From Impatiens glandulifera (taxonomy: Eukaryota; Streptophyta; Magnoliopsida; Ericales; Balsaminaceae), in the NCBI RefSeq assembly GCF_907164915.1, contig NC_061863.1, positions 28,925,258 to 28,989,257 of the forward strand: 64,000 bases of DNA, given 5' to 3'. A program made the position numbers and the translations under genes. Below the pieces are notes generated by a model, which saw only the letters and a list, made by a program, of their open reading frames with translations, was not told the DNA's origin and did no database searches. Below, piece after piece: positions 22,819 through 34,700 of this stretch (its first letter is position 1; every line of letters starts with the position of its first letter).

Positions 22819-23099
22819 TGTTTTAAAAGGCCAATTGTTTTAGGGTAGACATTTTCCATTTGGATGTAAGTGTAGGCCATAACGACGAGGCCCTTTCCCA
22901 CACATCACCAAGCACTGACCCAAAAACAAATTTCTAAAACTTCTTTTCATTCCTAATTTTGTAAAGAGTAAATTAGGTATAATTAAATAATTTCTTAATT
23001 GAGACAAGTATATTACTTTTCTAAATCCTATATTGGGTTCCTCATCTCATTTTTGTGATAGAAAACTCTTGAAAGAATAATCTTTTCACCCCATTTTAC

Positions 23100-23680
23100 G
23101 AGATTCGAGAGGAAAGTAAGCCAATGGATTTAATAAAGCAAATCGATAAAATATTTTTGAACAAATTCAAGTCGAGCTTATTGTATACGTTTTATTACGT
23201 CTCACATATGCTTTTTTTGTACGCATGATCTTTTTATCTATCCATTCGAAAATGATTGGGACACAACAAGGGACTTAAATGGTAACCACAACCCGTATGA
23301 ATTTTTTTTATATAAGTTATGTTATAGAACCCCGTGTCTAACTTTTCTCTCGAATCTCACAAAAAGTAGATAAGAAGATTATGCATATATGATATTATCT
23401 TATCTGTTTGAGACGAGGAAAAAGAGTGGAGTTCTATTTCATAGAACTTTAGATTGATCCATAGAGATTCCACATTAGTACGTGTATAAATGTAGAAATT
23501 CGGTTGACTTTAAGTGTCGCCACTTTAGCTTACTTCACAAGACGAAAAGAAAGAAAATCAGAGTATTCAAAGATTAGGTGTATGGTTCTTAGTGATACAT
23601 GATGAAAGTGTTGTAGAAGTTATGTCCTATACACATATCCCATGGAATATTCTCTACACAAATGTAATTGGTCATTTATT
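23100..23680 (+). repeat. Old Gypsy-like LTR relic (copy 2)
   Basis: Diverged homologue of about 9640-10170: the shared ordered motifs are CACAACCCGTA, TAAGTTATGTTATAGAACCCC, GTGGAGTT, AGTACGTGTATAAATG and GTCGCCACTTTAGCTTACTTC. A degraded Gag-like stretch follows downstream, which supports an LTR-gag order on the plus strand. Confidence 0.5.
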
Positions 23681-23859
23681 TGTGAAGGTACAAGTTGACC
23701 CAAATAGCGAAGGGCAAGGCTCACGTTACCACATGATCTCTAAAGGCTGGAGATGAGGACTCCACACCATTCATGGAAAACTACTCAACTACCTTGGGTC
23801 CTCTCATATTATACACTCCTATTCTACTTCTTTTATTCTCTCTTTACTTACCAGGTATA

Positions 23860-24270
23860 ACCATGAGGTGGTATTTAAAGAATCATATCTCTCACCTCGA
23901 GACGATCAATGAAATGTAAGATGCATTCTTTGAAAGATTCAACATGTATATTGTTTTCAAGAGAGGACCGAGAAAAATCTCAAACACATTAAGCAAGGAG
24001 AACAAGAAATAATTTCTATTGAGGTTTCCAATAAAATTTGACAGAGCTGTGATGCACCAAAATTACCTACGAGCTACTCAAATATTCATAACACAATGAG
24101 GAACAATTCACTCCCGGCCTCGTATCATCATTTATCCTCCGTAAAATAGGAGAACCTTTGAAAGAGCAACGTAAGTCGTAAAAACTAAGTAGATATAGCC
24201 TTGACATCTGCTGAAGAGAGGTCCAATTGTGTTGCTCCATATATTGGTGCCAATCTCTAAGTAACATGCA
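23860..24270 (+). pseudogene. Degenerate Gypsy gag fragment
   Basis: Translated fragments read MRWYLKNHISHLETI, then DAFFERFNMYIVFKR, with an in-frame stop between them. This matches the W-Y...S-I...F...F pattern of the retrotransposon Gag (capsid) domain of Gypsy elements. Downstream fragments are out of frame and stop-ridden. No RT is visible before the MITE at 24638. Domain call by eye. Confidence 0.5.
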
Positions 24271-24637
24271 CCCTACATTGATTAGGAGCTACCTCGCAAG
24301 CCAACTATGTATGTCACTCATCTTCTTTCAACCGTGATATGCATCCATATCTAGTTGTCGCGGGAAGACATGGACGATCATTAACACTAGAGAATTAATG
24401 CTATAGTGTTTCAAAAGACATCAATGACTTTCGGAAATAAATCTTCGGGCAACACCTTTCTAATGGTCCTTACCTAATCTTCGGAGACACTATAGGTTAC
24501 TCTAGTCGCCACGTGACTTTAGGCTCAAGTTATTAAGTTGGTTAAATTCTTAGTGTTAAAGTTAACTGTTTAAGTTAAGTTTTTTTTCCCTAATCTCATA
24601 ATTAACTTAACCTACTTGAGATAAAAGAGAACTATTA

Positions 24638-25238
24638 GACCATCTTCAACCAAAAAACCCATTTCCAAACTCATTTTGCTATAAATGTCACATCAAACAA
24701 TAAATCTTCTCTAACCGAAAAACACATTCTCAAACCCAAAAGAATATATTCTTATAATATTCTTTCTTACATCAACTTTTATAACTTTTTAATATCACCC
24801 ATATATTTTTCAATGTTATAAGTTATACCATAATATTTTAATATCACCCAATTATTTTAAATTTGATTGTAAATGAATTAAAAATTTAATAATACATAAA
24901 AATAAATATTATAAAAAATATTGTACAAAATAATACAGTTTGATTAAACAAACATTATTAAAAAAATATTATTAAATATTCTTCATTATTATAAATTTTT
25001 AACATTATTATAATTTTTTTTAAACATTATTATAATTTTTTTTAGCATTATTATCAATTTATGTTATATAAATAAATTAAAATAATAAATTATATAAATA
25101 AGTTTAATGTATAAAATATATGCAAGAGAGAGAAAATGCTGAAAACCCATTTTGGGTTTGAGAATGAGTGTCGGTTAGAAGGAAAAATAGCTGAAAACTC
25201 ATTTTGGGTTTGGGTATTGAATATGGTTGGAGATGGTC
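24638..25238. mobile_element. MITE with TTA target duplication
   Basis: The ends are inverted: GACCATCTTCAACC at the left, GGTTGGAGATGGTC at the right, flanked on both sides by TTA (24635-24637 and 25239-25241). Sub-terminal sequence is also inverted (CTCAAACCCAAAA near 24730; TTTTGGGTTTGAGAATGAG near 25150). The centre is AT-rich and non-coding; total about 600 bp. A 3-bp TTA duplication is typical of PIF/Harbinger-derived MITEs, but the superfamily is not certain. The short open frames near 25090-25354 are inside or across its end and are not genes. Confidence 0.75.
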
Positions 25239-25379
25239 TTAAACCCCCTCCTAGAAGAAATCGAATTCGGATATGCTGTTCCAAAATAATGTCCCACTTG
25301 CTGTCTCATAGGAGAGAGAAGAGAGTAGAGAGGAAAGAAAAAATTAAATATTAAAATAAAATGTCACGTATATAATTTT

Positions 25380-25416
25380 TTAGGGTTTAGAATTTAGGAT
25401 TTAGTGTTTAGAATTT
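25380..25416 (+). repeat. Degenerate telomere-like repeat next to LINE 3' end
   Basis: TTAGGGTTTAGAATTTAGGATTTAGTG: variants of plant TTTAGGG directly beside the LINE poly(A) end. A similar stretch lies at the other end (28830-28862). Confidence 0.5.
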
Positions 25417-28400
25417 TTTTTTTGGGAAAACGACTTATTTTCATTTGATTAAAAATCCCAAAACGGGAAAAAACGGACATAGTTTTGCTTAACTTTCCAA
25501 CAAGCCTAGAAAGTTAAGCATATACAAACAAAAGAAAACAAACAAGCATTCAAAGTGACAACAAAACATATGAATTACAAACCGAAATACAATAAATTCC
25601 ATCTCCCTTTATAGCTTTCAAATGACGTGATTTCTTCATAAGCAACTTTCCAATCCCGACAAATGTTCCACGTCCTTTCACTCTTGGGAACCCTTCTCCA
25701 TGTTCTTATATATGCACCGCAATAAAAAAAATATCATTCAAAGTTTGATCGATGCTTCGTCGAATTCTGCCAAATACTCTTGCGTTTCTCTCGGCCCATA
25801 CATGGTAAACAATGGCAACAAAACCACATTTGAAGACATTGGCTGGAAATCTATTACCTTTAGCCTTGATGCAGGCAGCAACAATGATCTCATCCCATGA
25901 ACCCGGTAATTGAACAAAACCTAAAGCCAACGTGAACTTACTCCAAAGGGACTTAACAAACGGGCAGCTCCCAAACAAGTGGTAAATAGACTCTGTATCC
26001 CCATCACAAAGCAAACAATTAACATCCGGGATGTCCATGTAGGCAAAAATCCGATCCCGGGTGTTAAGCCTACCACGTAAAGCCAACCAAAGGATGAAAC
26101 GATGCCTCAGAATGACCTTTGAAGACCAAACGAGAGCAACCCAATCGACGATTTTTCCTTTTTCTCTAATTACATTCCAAACCATTCTCGACTTCAATTT
26201 ACCTTCTTCCTCGGCAGCCCAAGAATGAACATCAGCCCTATCGCTTAGACGAATTCCGCTTAAATAGTATAATACTCGTCTTACTTCTAGAACTCGTCTT
26301 ATAATTGAGACCCAACGTCCAACATCAATGTCGCCAATCGTGGCAGCCGCACAATCCCTTCATATTCTCAAACCTCGAAATTCCTCTTTAGTAATCAACG
26401 ACTGGTTTTCAAACCAAGGATCGTGCCAAAAGAGAGTACCACACCCATCCCCAATACGAATATCAAAGATCGAACCAATGTTGTTTTTTAGTTTCAAAAT
26501 CTTCTTCAACGACCAAGTCATGTCATCCGTGATTCTACAAGTCCATATGCTCAATTCACGCTTCAAGAACCGAGAGTGCACCCACTTGACCCATAGAGAA
26601 TCTTGTTTAGTTTGTAAAGCCCAAAGATGTTTCTAGGTAGCAACCCAATTCCACTTAATACAGCTCCTCAGTCCAATACCACCTTCGTCTTTCGGTTTGC
26701 AAACGTCGATCCACTTGACTTTCTTTCCTCCACGTCCTTGGCTGCTCCAAATAAAATTACGCATGATAGTATCGAGCTCTTTTATAACTTTCTCCGGGAG
26801 CACAATTTGCTGAGACCAGTAATCGATTAATCCCATGACCACGCTTCCAACCAACTCAATTCTGCCCGTATATGAAAGCTTCTTGGCTGCCCACCCCATA
26901 ACGACGTTTTTAACTTTTTCAATGAGCGGCCTACAATGAACAATTTGAATCTGTCTTGTTGTGAGCGGAATGCCCAAATAACGTACCAGAAACGAACCCT
27001 CGGGGATGCCCATAATGTCTTGTATCCTAGCCTTTGTCTCATCATCAACACCGCCATAAAACGCTTAACTTTTATCAACATTAATTGCCAAACCTGTAAC
27101 ATCAGAAAAGAAGTTAAACGCATCTTTTATAGTATTAATGGTTTCAACATCAGCATGAGCAAGTAAGAACAAGTCGTCTGCGAAACATAAATGAGTGATC
27201 TTCTCCTCTTCGCAGAAAGGGTGGAAAGTGTAATGGCAATTCTTTCAGAATGTCGTTAAGACACTCTCAAAGATCTCCATGATCAATACAAAGATGTAAG
27301 AAGAGAGAGGATCGCCCTGTCTCACACCATTTTCGCCCTTAAAATAGCCCCCGTGAACACTATTGACACAAACTACAAACCGGGAGGTAGAGACGCATTG
27401 CATAATCCATTCAATAAAGATTCTAGGAAAACCAGCAACGACAAGAAAATCATGTATAGTTCCCCATTTAACGGAATCAAAAGCCTTGCGGATGTCGATT
27501 TTAAACGCGACCCGATGTGAGATCTTACTATTCCCATAACCCTTTAAAAGATTCTGCATAAGAAGAATGTTATGCGAAATAGACCTAACGGGTATAAAAG
27601 CAGATTTCCCTAGACTTACAATATTAGGAATAACACCTTGAAAACGTTTAGCAAGTATTTTAGAAATGATTTTATACACGACATTACAACAAGAAATGGG
27701 TCGAAAATCTTGAATTTTTTCAGGAACAAAATTTTTGGGAATAAGATGAAGCACAGTGACATTCCATTGGGTGAGCATCTTTCTATTTTTAAAAAATTCC
27801 AGCACCCCCTCTGTAACGTCATTACCTATAATATCCCAAATAGCCTTAAAGAATTCTGCATTAAAACCGTCAGGTCCGGGGCGCTTTTTTCCATTGATAC
27901 TAGCCATTGCCTTTCTAACCTCATCTCTTGAAATAACTCTAACAAGATCCCGACTATCCTCAGCTGTAATTCTCTTGTCAACAATCTGATAGAGTGTGTT
28001 AAGCTGACTTAGTTGCTGCCCGGTTTTATTACCCATGAGACCACGATAGAATTGAACAGCCAAGTCATTAATTTGGTCATGTCCGTGCACAAAATCACCC
28101 TTGTCATTCTTGAGCCTTTGAACATTATTCCAAAGATTTCTAGAAGAACATTTCGGTAGAAGAAAGTCGTATTCCTATCACCAAGAGAAATCTAATTCTG
28201 TCTCGACTTTTGCCTCGCAAAACTCTCCTCCATTGAACTAAGCTCTCTGAAAGTGGCAAGGGCAGATTTTTCATCATCCCGCAGAGTATCATCAATATCA
28301 TCACAAAGAAATCGAGATTGAATCTTTTCAAGATCAACTCTTACTGCCATGACCCATTTTGATATATTGCTGAACTTCTTCCGGTCAAACTTAGTAAGCT

Positions 28401-28790
28401 GATTTTTAAAGAGCCTCAACTTTTCCGACACACGATACATCATGGAGCCATCCACATGAGTGTTCCACACCTCAATGAGAATGTATTTTAACTTATCATT
28501 ATCCATCCAAAAATTAAAGAATTTGAACGGTCGTTTCACTTTCTTATCATTTTCCCAAGAAATCTTAATAGGACAATGATCAGAGATTCCCGGGTTAAGA
28601 ATATGAACATGACTTCTAGGGTACTTAGCAGCCCAAGTCAAATTAATAAGACCCCTGTCAATCCTGCTCCTTCTGATTTGATCATCACACCTCATTGAAG
28701 ACCAAGTGAACATGTTGCTAGAGTTAGTCGGTTCAGCGCATCCAATGTCACGAATGCACTCATTAAAGTCAATCATGTCTTGAGTGATTC
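25417..28790 (-). mobile_element. 5'-truncated L1-type LINE
   Basis: Minus-strand non-LTR retrotransposon. Its 3' end is an A-run (T-run at 25417-25427 on the plus strand). Upstream (minus sense) come zf-RVT, RT thumb, RT palm and the C-terminal part of the endonuclease. The sequence stops inside the endonuclease near 28790, so ORF1 and most of the endonuclease are lacking. This is the usual 5' truncation from target-primed reverse transcription. No exact target duplication could be fixed because both flanks are similar TTTAGGG-like sequence. Confidence 0.85.
25706..28776 (-). pseudogene. LINE ORF2 remnant (endonuclease C terminus, reverse transcriptase, zf-RVT)
   Basis: Pieces in order on the minus strand: 28776-28192, endonuclease C terminus (MFTWSS, SRIDRGLIN, GISDHCPIKISW, with the SDHCP active-site motif); 28090-27245, RT with KKRPGPDGFNAEFFK, DFRPISCCNVVYKIISKIL, AFKIDIRKAFDSVKW and NGVRQGDPLSSYIFVL; FADDLFLLAHAD, holding the catalytic Asp pair, at about 27184-27150 after a frame change; 27013-26633, thumb/connection (RYLGIPLTT, GRIELV); 26197-25706, zf-RVT (WLALRGRLNTRDRI, CLLCDGDTESIYHLFGSCPF). 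Frameshifts and stops separate the pieces, so it is not active. The motifs themselves are well kept. Confidence 0.9.
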
Positions 28791-29218
28791 AGATTCAGGA
28801 CTCCTCTCATTCTCAAATCTAGTAAGGGTTTATAATTTAGGGTATAGGGTTTAGGGTTTATTTTTTATATATAATTTTTTATTTGTCTAATTTATCAAAT
28901 TATGTTGTTTTGATAAATGGGACCGCTTAACTTCGGACAACAGATCCTCACCCCAAGAAATCACCATTTCCGACCAAAGCACTCGTTAGAGTTCATACCT
29001 CACTAGAAAAGAGGCCACCACTTTTGGAACCCTAAAATACTTATTTTGAACTATTAATAAATTTTCCTAGGCTCCTATATGTATCCTAATTCATTTGTAA
29101 TTCTGTTTTCTTATTAAGAACATAATTCTCTTTCTCTTTTGTATACGTTTACTTTAACCTCGTAATTATTTTTTTGAGATTGCTAGGTCGGTTTTGCAGC
29201 TTAGTGATTCGGTTTGGG
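28791..29218. other. Intergenic spacer with telomere-like motif
   Basis: It contains GGGTATAGGGTTTAGGGTTTA at about 28838-28860, just outside the LINE 5' break. The rest shows no gene or element that I recognise. Confidence 0.45.
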
Positions 29219-30751
29219 TGATGTTGAATCGGTTGGACCGGTATTAGTAGGTTAGTGCAGATCGATTAGAATGTAAAGCCGGCGGAAAGTAAATAACAAG
29301 ACAGGTTTTTATGGATGTTCGGAGATGAAACTCCTACGTCACCCCTTCCTTTCGAAACCGCGAGAAGGATATTCACTAAGGAATACACAAACACAATCCG
29401 ATCGAGACTTATTTTCTGCTCGATAACACCCGTACAATTTTAACCGAAATTGTAATCACACTTAAGCTCTCAATCTTGTAGAGAGATAAACACACTTAAT
29501 TTATCTTGTCTTGTATCTTTTGTTTTTCGTATCTGGTGTGCTTTGCCTCTTCAGCTCCTTCTTTTATAGGTGAAAAGTGTCAACGGTCACATTTCATTTC
29601 CTTGAATCTTATTGATTGCAGAGGTTCAGTGATTCAGACCTGACGGTCTAGTCTTCAAACCTGGCGGTCTAGTCTTCCAGTATGTAGGTCAAACATGATA
29701 GGTTTGTTTTTTACTCAATATGGCAACTGTCGGTTGGACAGTTGCCTGTACTTGGAAGATTGCGTTTCTGATTTATCCTGAAGTAGAAATATCATGCCGG
29801 ACGATCTTCTGCAGTCTGCAGACTGTCCTCAGACTTGTATGAATATGGAAATACTAAAGTCTGTCCCTTTGGTATCATCCTCAACAGATACCCGAAATAT
29901 CTATTTGTATTGGTCAGTTGTTTATGTTAACCGGATAACTTCCGGTTTTTCCATAGCTTCTGATTGACCGAATGTCTTATGATTTTGGCCTTCTAATTTG
30001 ACCGATCTTTTCTTCTTGTTCGGTCAGGTTTTTGTTCGGTTGGATTGCTTGACCGATTGAGTGATTTGACCGGTTTTATCTCTTGACCGGTTCCTGGAAG
30101 GTTGCGCTTCTGACTTATCTATCTTTTATTTAATATAAAAAATATCGGTTGGACAGTTGCCTGCAACTGGAAGGTTGTGCCTCTGACTTATCCCAGAGTG
30201 GAAAAATCTCTTCAGGCAATCTTCTGCAGCCTGCAGAGTATTATCAGACTTGTATGGATATGGCAATGTCACAGTCTGATCCTTTGATGTTATCTTCTTC
30301 AGATACCCAAAGTATCTGTTTGCACCGATTTGTAAGTTGTACTTAGTTTGATATTCTTGACTTCTTTCTCTAAGTAGTCTTCTCATCGGTTTTCCGGTTG
30401 GATCTTGTATTTCGGTTTAGGATGTCTACAGGTTGTTCATGGCTTCAGGTTAACCGGATAACTTCTGGTTTTGGATACATCATTTGCTTATTCTTCTAAT
30501 CGGTTTGATTACTTGACCTGTTGGATTCTTGACCGGTCAGATTCTTGATCGTTCCTGGTAACTTTAGGTTTGTTCATTTGTTTCTTCTGGCCGGTTTGAT
30601 ATTCAACCTAATAACTTCAAGTTTGTTCATTTACTTCTTCTGGCCGGTTTGATATTCAACTTGATAACTTCAGGTTTGTTCATTTGCTTCTTCTGGCCGG
30701 TTTGATATTCTGACCGGTTAGATCTTTCGGTTTACAACTCAACCGGTCCTG

Positions 30752-31036
30752 AACTTGAACCTGTCCGGATTTCTACACATAGGTTGAACCTGTCCGGATT
30801 TCTGCACATAGGTTGAACCTGTCCGGATTTCTGCACACAGGTTGAACCTGTCCGGATTTCTACACATAGGTTGAACTTGTCCGGATTTCTGCACACAGGT
30901 TGATCCTGTCCGGATTTCTACACATAGGTTGAACTTGTCCGGATTTCTGCACATAGGTTGAACCTGTCCGGATTTCTGCACATAGGTTGAACCTGTCCGG
31001 ATTTCTGCACACAGGTTGAACCTGTCCGGATTTTGA
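30752..31036 (-). repeat. 29-bp minisatellite, about ten copies
   Basis: Unit (plus sense) GGTTGAACCTGTCCGG, then ATTTCTGCACATA; the CTGTCCGG motif recurs at 30761, 30790, 30819 and 30848, so the period is exactly 29 bp. Because 29 is not a multiple of three and the unit has no minus-strand stop, long minus frames (124 and 137 codons) arise here. They encode a 29-residue periodic peptide and are not evidence of a gene. Confidence 0.85.
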
Positions 31037-31191
31037 ACTTCTTGACCGAACCGGTTGACCGAACGCTTTGACCGAGCTTCTTGACCGATCCGGTTGACTG
31101 AGCCGGTATACATTGTCGAGCCGATCTTGCCTATAAGTAAATTTCGGATTTTGCTCAGCTTCCCTGAAATAGCAAAACATTAAATAATATT

Positions 31192-31266
31192 TGCAGTCGG
31201 TGAGATTTGATCCCTGTTCACCTATGTGACAAGCATGAGTGTTTACCACTACGCTACAACACATAT
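31192..31266 (-). repeat. tRNA-like block in LTR C
   Basis: Minus strand: TAGCGTAGTGGTAAAC (A-box-like), then GGGATCAAATCTCACC (B-box-like) and GACTGCA. It is the positional counterpart of the tRNA-Gly-like block in the copia LTRs at 11623 and 15554. A partial second copy (AAACACCCATGCTTGTCACA) lies next to it. Confidence 0.5.
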
Positions 31267-31679
31267 GTGACAAGCATGGGTGTTTACCCTTCCTAATAGC
31301 CGGAAGATGAAGAGTCTAATTACACCAGTAGTTAGACGCTTATTTTCCTTTTCACATTTTCAACTTCCTTTTGAAAATCAGTCTATTAGACGTATATGTC
31401 TAATTATGCAATAACATCATGTGAGACACGCGTGTCTGGTTAGATGTGAGCGTCATCTTGCTCATAACGTAAAAATGTCTAACGTCTATTAGACGTATCT
31501 GTTTATTAGATATATTCGTCTAACCATGCAGGTTAGAATAACCAAGACAATGATTTCAGATGAAGATAAAACTGCTAAGGTAGACGTGCGTCTAAGTGGT
31601 TGTGTTTTTCTCAAACTCTAAATCCTTAGGATAAATTAAGACCTCTGTCTTTCATGTCTGTTCAGTTGCGTTTCGAACA

Positions 31680-31702
31680 ATACGTTCCCCCTCAATTTTT
31701 GC
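31680..31702 (-). promoter_or_regulatory. Polypurine tract of the minus-strand copia element
   Basis: The minus strand reads GCAAAAATTGAGGGGGAACG between the Pol stop (31714-31716) and the LTR start TGTTCG. Confidence 0.7.
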
Positions 31703-31713
31703 ACGTAATCACA

Positions 31714-34700
31714 TCAATCAAGATCAATAAGACCTAACATATTTCTAAAGTGAGAAAACTTTTCTTTCGGTATGGGTTTTGTGAAGATATTTGTAGTTTG
31801 TTGATCAGTAGGAACATGTTCAAGACGAATCTACTTCTGATTGACGTGTTCTCGGATGAAGTGATGCCTGATTTCAATATACTTTGTCCGAGAATGCAGA
31901 ACTGGATTGTAGGTGATTGCGATAGTACTCGTGTTGTCGCAGAAAATTGGAGATTCATCAGCCTCAATCGCATAGTCCCTAAGCTGTTGTTGAATCCACA
32001 GAACTTGAGAGCAATAACTTCCAGCTGCGAGATACTCTGCTTCAGCTGTAGACGTGGCGACCGACGTCTACTTCTTGCCGAACCATGTGATTAGACGATC
32101 TCCAAAGAACTGGCAAGTTCCACTTGTGCTTTTTCTATCAATTTTGCATCCTACATAATCTACATCTGAGAAACTGGAATCCTTCGGATACCACAGTCCC
32201 ACATTTTAAGTTCCCTTTAAGTATTTAAGAATACGTTTAGCAACAGTAAAGTGAGAGAATTTAGGATCAGCCTGAAATCTGGCACAAACACCAAAAACAA
32301 ATTGAATGTATGGCCTGCTAGCAGTTACATATAGCATGGATCCGATGATTCCTCTATATGCTGTTACATCGACACTTTGGCCACCTTCATTTTTATCCAA
32401 TTTACTTGAAGAGATCATTGGAGTAGCTGCTGTAGAACAGTTCTCTAAACCAAACTTCTTTAGTAGTACTTTGGTGTATTTGCCCTAGTTGATAAGAGTT
32501 CCATTTTCTAACTGACGGACTTGAAGCCCAAGGAAGAATGTCAATTCTCCCATCATGCTCATTTCAAATCTGTCCTGCATCAGCTTAGCAAACTTCTCAT
32601 ATAATTTGGGGTTAGTTGAACCAAAAATAATGTCATCAACATATATTTGAACAAGTAGAATGTGAGAATCTTTAGAAAATCTAAATAGGGTTTTATCCAA
32701 AGTTCCAACAACAAAGTCATGATCAAACAAGAATTTGGTTAATGTGTCGTACCAAGCTCTAGAAGCTTGTTTCAGACCATACAATGCTTTGTCAACCCTA
32801 TAAACATGATTTGGCAAAACATGATCTACAAATCCAGGGGGTTGCTCAACATATACTTCTTCACTTAATTTCCAATTTAAAAATGCACTTTTCACATCCA
32901 TTTGAAAAACTTTAAAATTTTTAAACGATGCACATGCTATGAAGATCCTAATTGCCTCTAGTCTTGCAACTGGTGCAAAAAGACTCATCAAAATCAATAC
33001 CTTCGTCTTGTCTGTATCCTTGAGCAACTAAACGAGCTTTGTTTCTAATGACTAAACCATCTTCACTAAGCTTGTTTTTAAAGACCCATCTCGTTCCTAT
33101 AACTAACTTGTTAGTTGGTCTAGGAGTAAGATGCCACACTTTATTTCTCGTGAATTGGTTTAACTCCTCCTACATAGCATTGATCCAATCTGGATCAACT
33201 ATAGCTTCACCAATTTTCTTGGGTTCAATCTGAGAAATAAATGTAGAGTTGGCCATTTCATCCATCAGTTGAGGTCTTGTCTTTCGAGGAGAAAAAGGAT
33301 TTCCGATTATCAGTTCTGGTGGATGATTTCTGTTCCATCTAAAGTTGGATCCAAGGGGATTGGTCATCTGAACTGGTGACACCGCGACGTCCAAACTCTC
33401 AACTTCTTGTTGAACAGGAGTTTGTACGTCTGGTTGAACTTCAACCGGATCAGCCACTGGATCAGACAGAGCCATTCGCTTATCCAAAGTTTTTTTTCTT
33501 CACTTACAGACTCAAGACTAGTCGCTTTTAGTCTGTCAGAAAGATCAATGGGTTCATTAGATTTACTCTCAACAGGCTCATTAAACACTACATGGAAGGA
33601 TTCTTCAACAGACTGTATTCTTTTGTTGTATACTCTATAAGCCTTGCTTACTGATGTGTATCCCAACATGAATCCCTCATCTGCTTTAGCATCAAAAGAG
33701 GTCAAATAAACATTTTCATTGTTATGGATAAAATATTTACACCCAAATATCTTAAAATAAGAAACTGTGGGAATTCTCCCATAGTACAGTTCATAGGGGT
33801 TTTATCAAAATGTTTGTTAATTATTGACCGGTTGTTTGTATAGCAGGCAATACTAATGGCTTCAGCCCAGAACCTCTGAGGTACATCTGATTCAGCAAGC
33901 ATGGATCTCGCTGCTTCCTTCAGAGTTCTCACTCTTCTCTTAGCAATGTTGTTTTGTTGTGGAGTTTTGGCACTGGACAACTCGTGCCTAATTCCAGTCT
34001 CCTCAAAATAAGATGATAGGTATCTGTTAGTGAACTCAATTCCCCGATCACTTCTAATGCACGTAATATTTAAAGATTTCTGATTCTGAATTCATTTAAA
34101 TATTCTAATCAAGTTTTTTGCAGTTTTATCTTTTGATGGTAAAATGCAACCCATGTAAATCGAGAGAAATCATCAATAACAATTAAGGCAAATCTCATTC
34201 CTCCTATACTCTTTACAGGAATTGGACCAAACAGATCCATATGTAAAAGTTCTAGGATACGAATGGATTGTGATTTCCCTTTACTTTTGAACGATGATCT
34301 GCCCTGTTTGCCTAACTGGCAAGCAGTGCATATCTTGTCCTTTGAAAACTAAAGTTTGGGCAAACCAATAACTAAATTGTTTGAACAAATGTTGTTGATG
34401 GTTTTAAAATTCAAATGGTCCAAACGTTTATGCCATAACCATTTCTGGTCATTCTTGGCAATCTTGCACATAGGATCAGAAGACTCTTTTTGCCAATTCA
34501 TTTTGTATGAGTTTCCTACTCTACTTCCAGTCAATAAAATTTTCCATCTTGATCTTTAACTAAACATGCATGAGTTTGAAAATTTACTGACAAACCATTA
34601 TCACATAATTGACTAATGCTGATCAAATTATAGCACAGATTGTCAACAAGCAGCACGTCATTTATAGTTAGATTACCATGGATAATCTTACCCTTACCCA

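Larger units (their letters stand above)
29219..31679 (-). mobile_element. LTR (family C) following the copia pol gene
   Basis: On the minus strand it starts TGTTCGAAACG at 31679, right after Pol and a polypurine tract. It contains sparse TTAGACG/CGTCTAA motifs (31310-31600), a tRNA-like block (31266-31192), a 29-bp minisatellite (31036-30752), a region dense in ACCGGTT/TTGACCG motifs, and the shared CTCCGAACATCCATAAA motif (29346-29307). The end near 29219 (...GATTCAACATCA) is my estimate. The order of parts matches the other LTRs, but the sequence is largely different from the LTR upstream of the same gag-pol (35818-37686). Confidence 0.6.

Noticed and set aside
26936..27989. Several plus-strand frames of 66-102 codons
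   Set aside because: Antisense of LINE RT, whose motifs are clear on the minus strand.
30739..31273. Minus-strand frames of 124 and 137 codons with repeated CRNPDRFNLCAEIRT-like peptide
   Set aside because: Produced by a 29-bp minisatellite that happens to lack stops; two overlapping frames show the same peptide.
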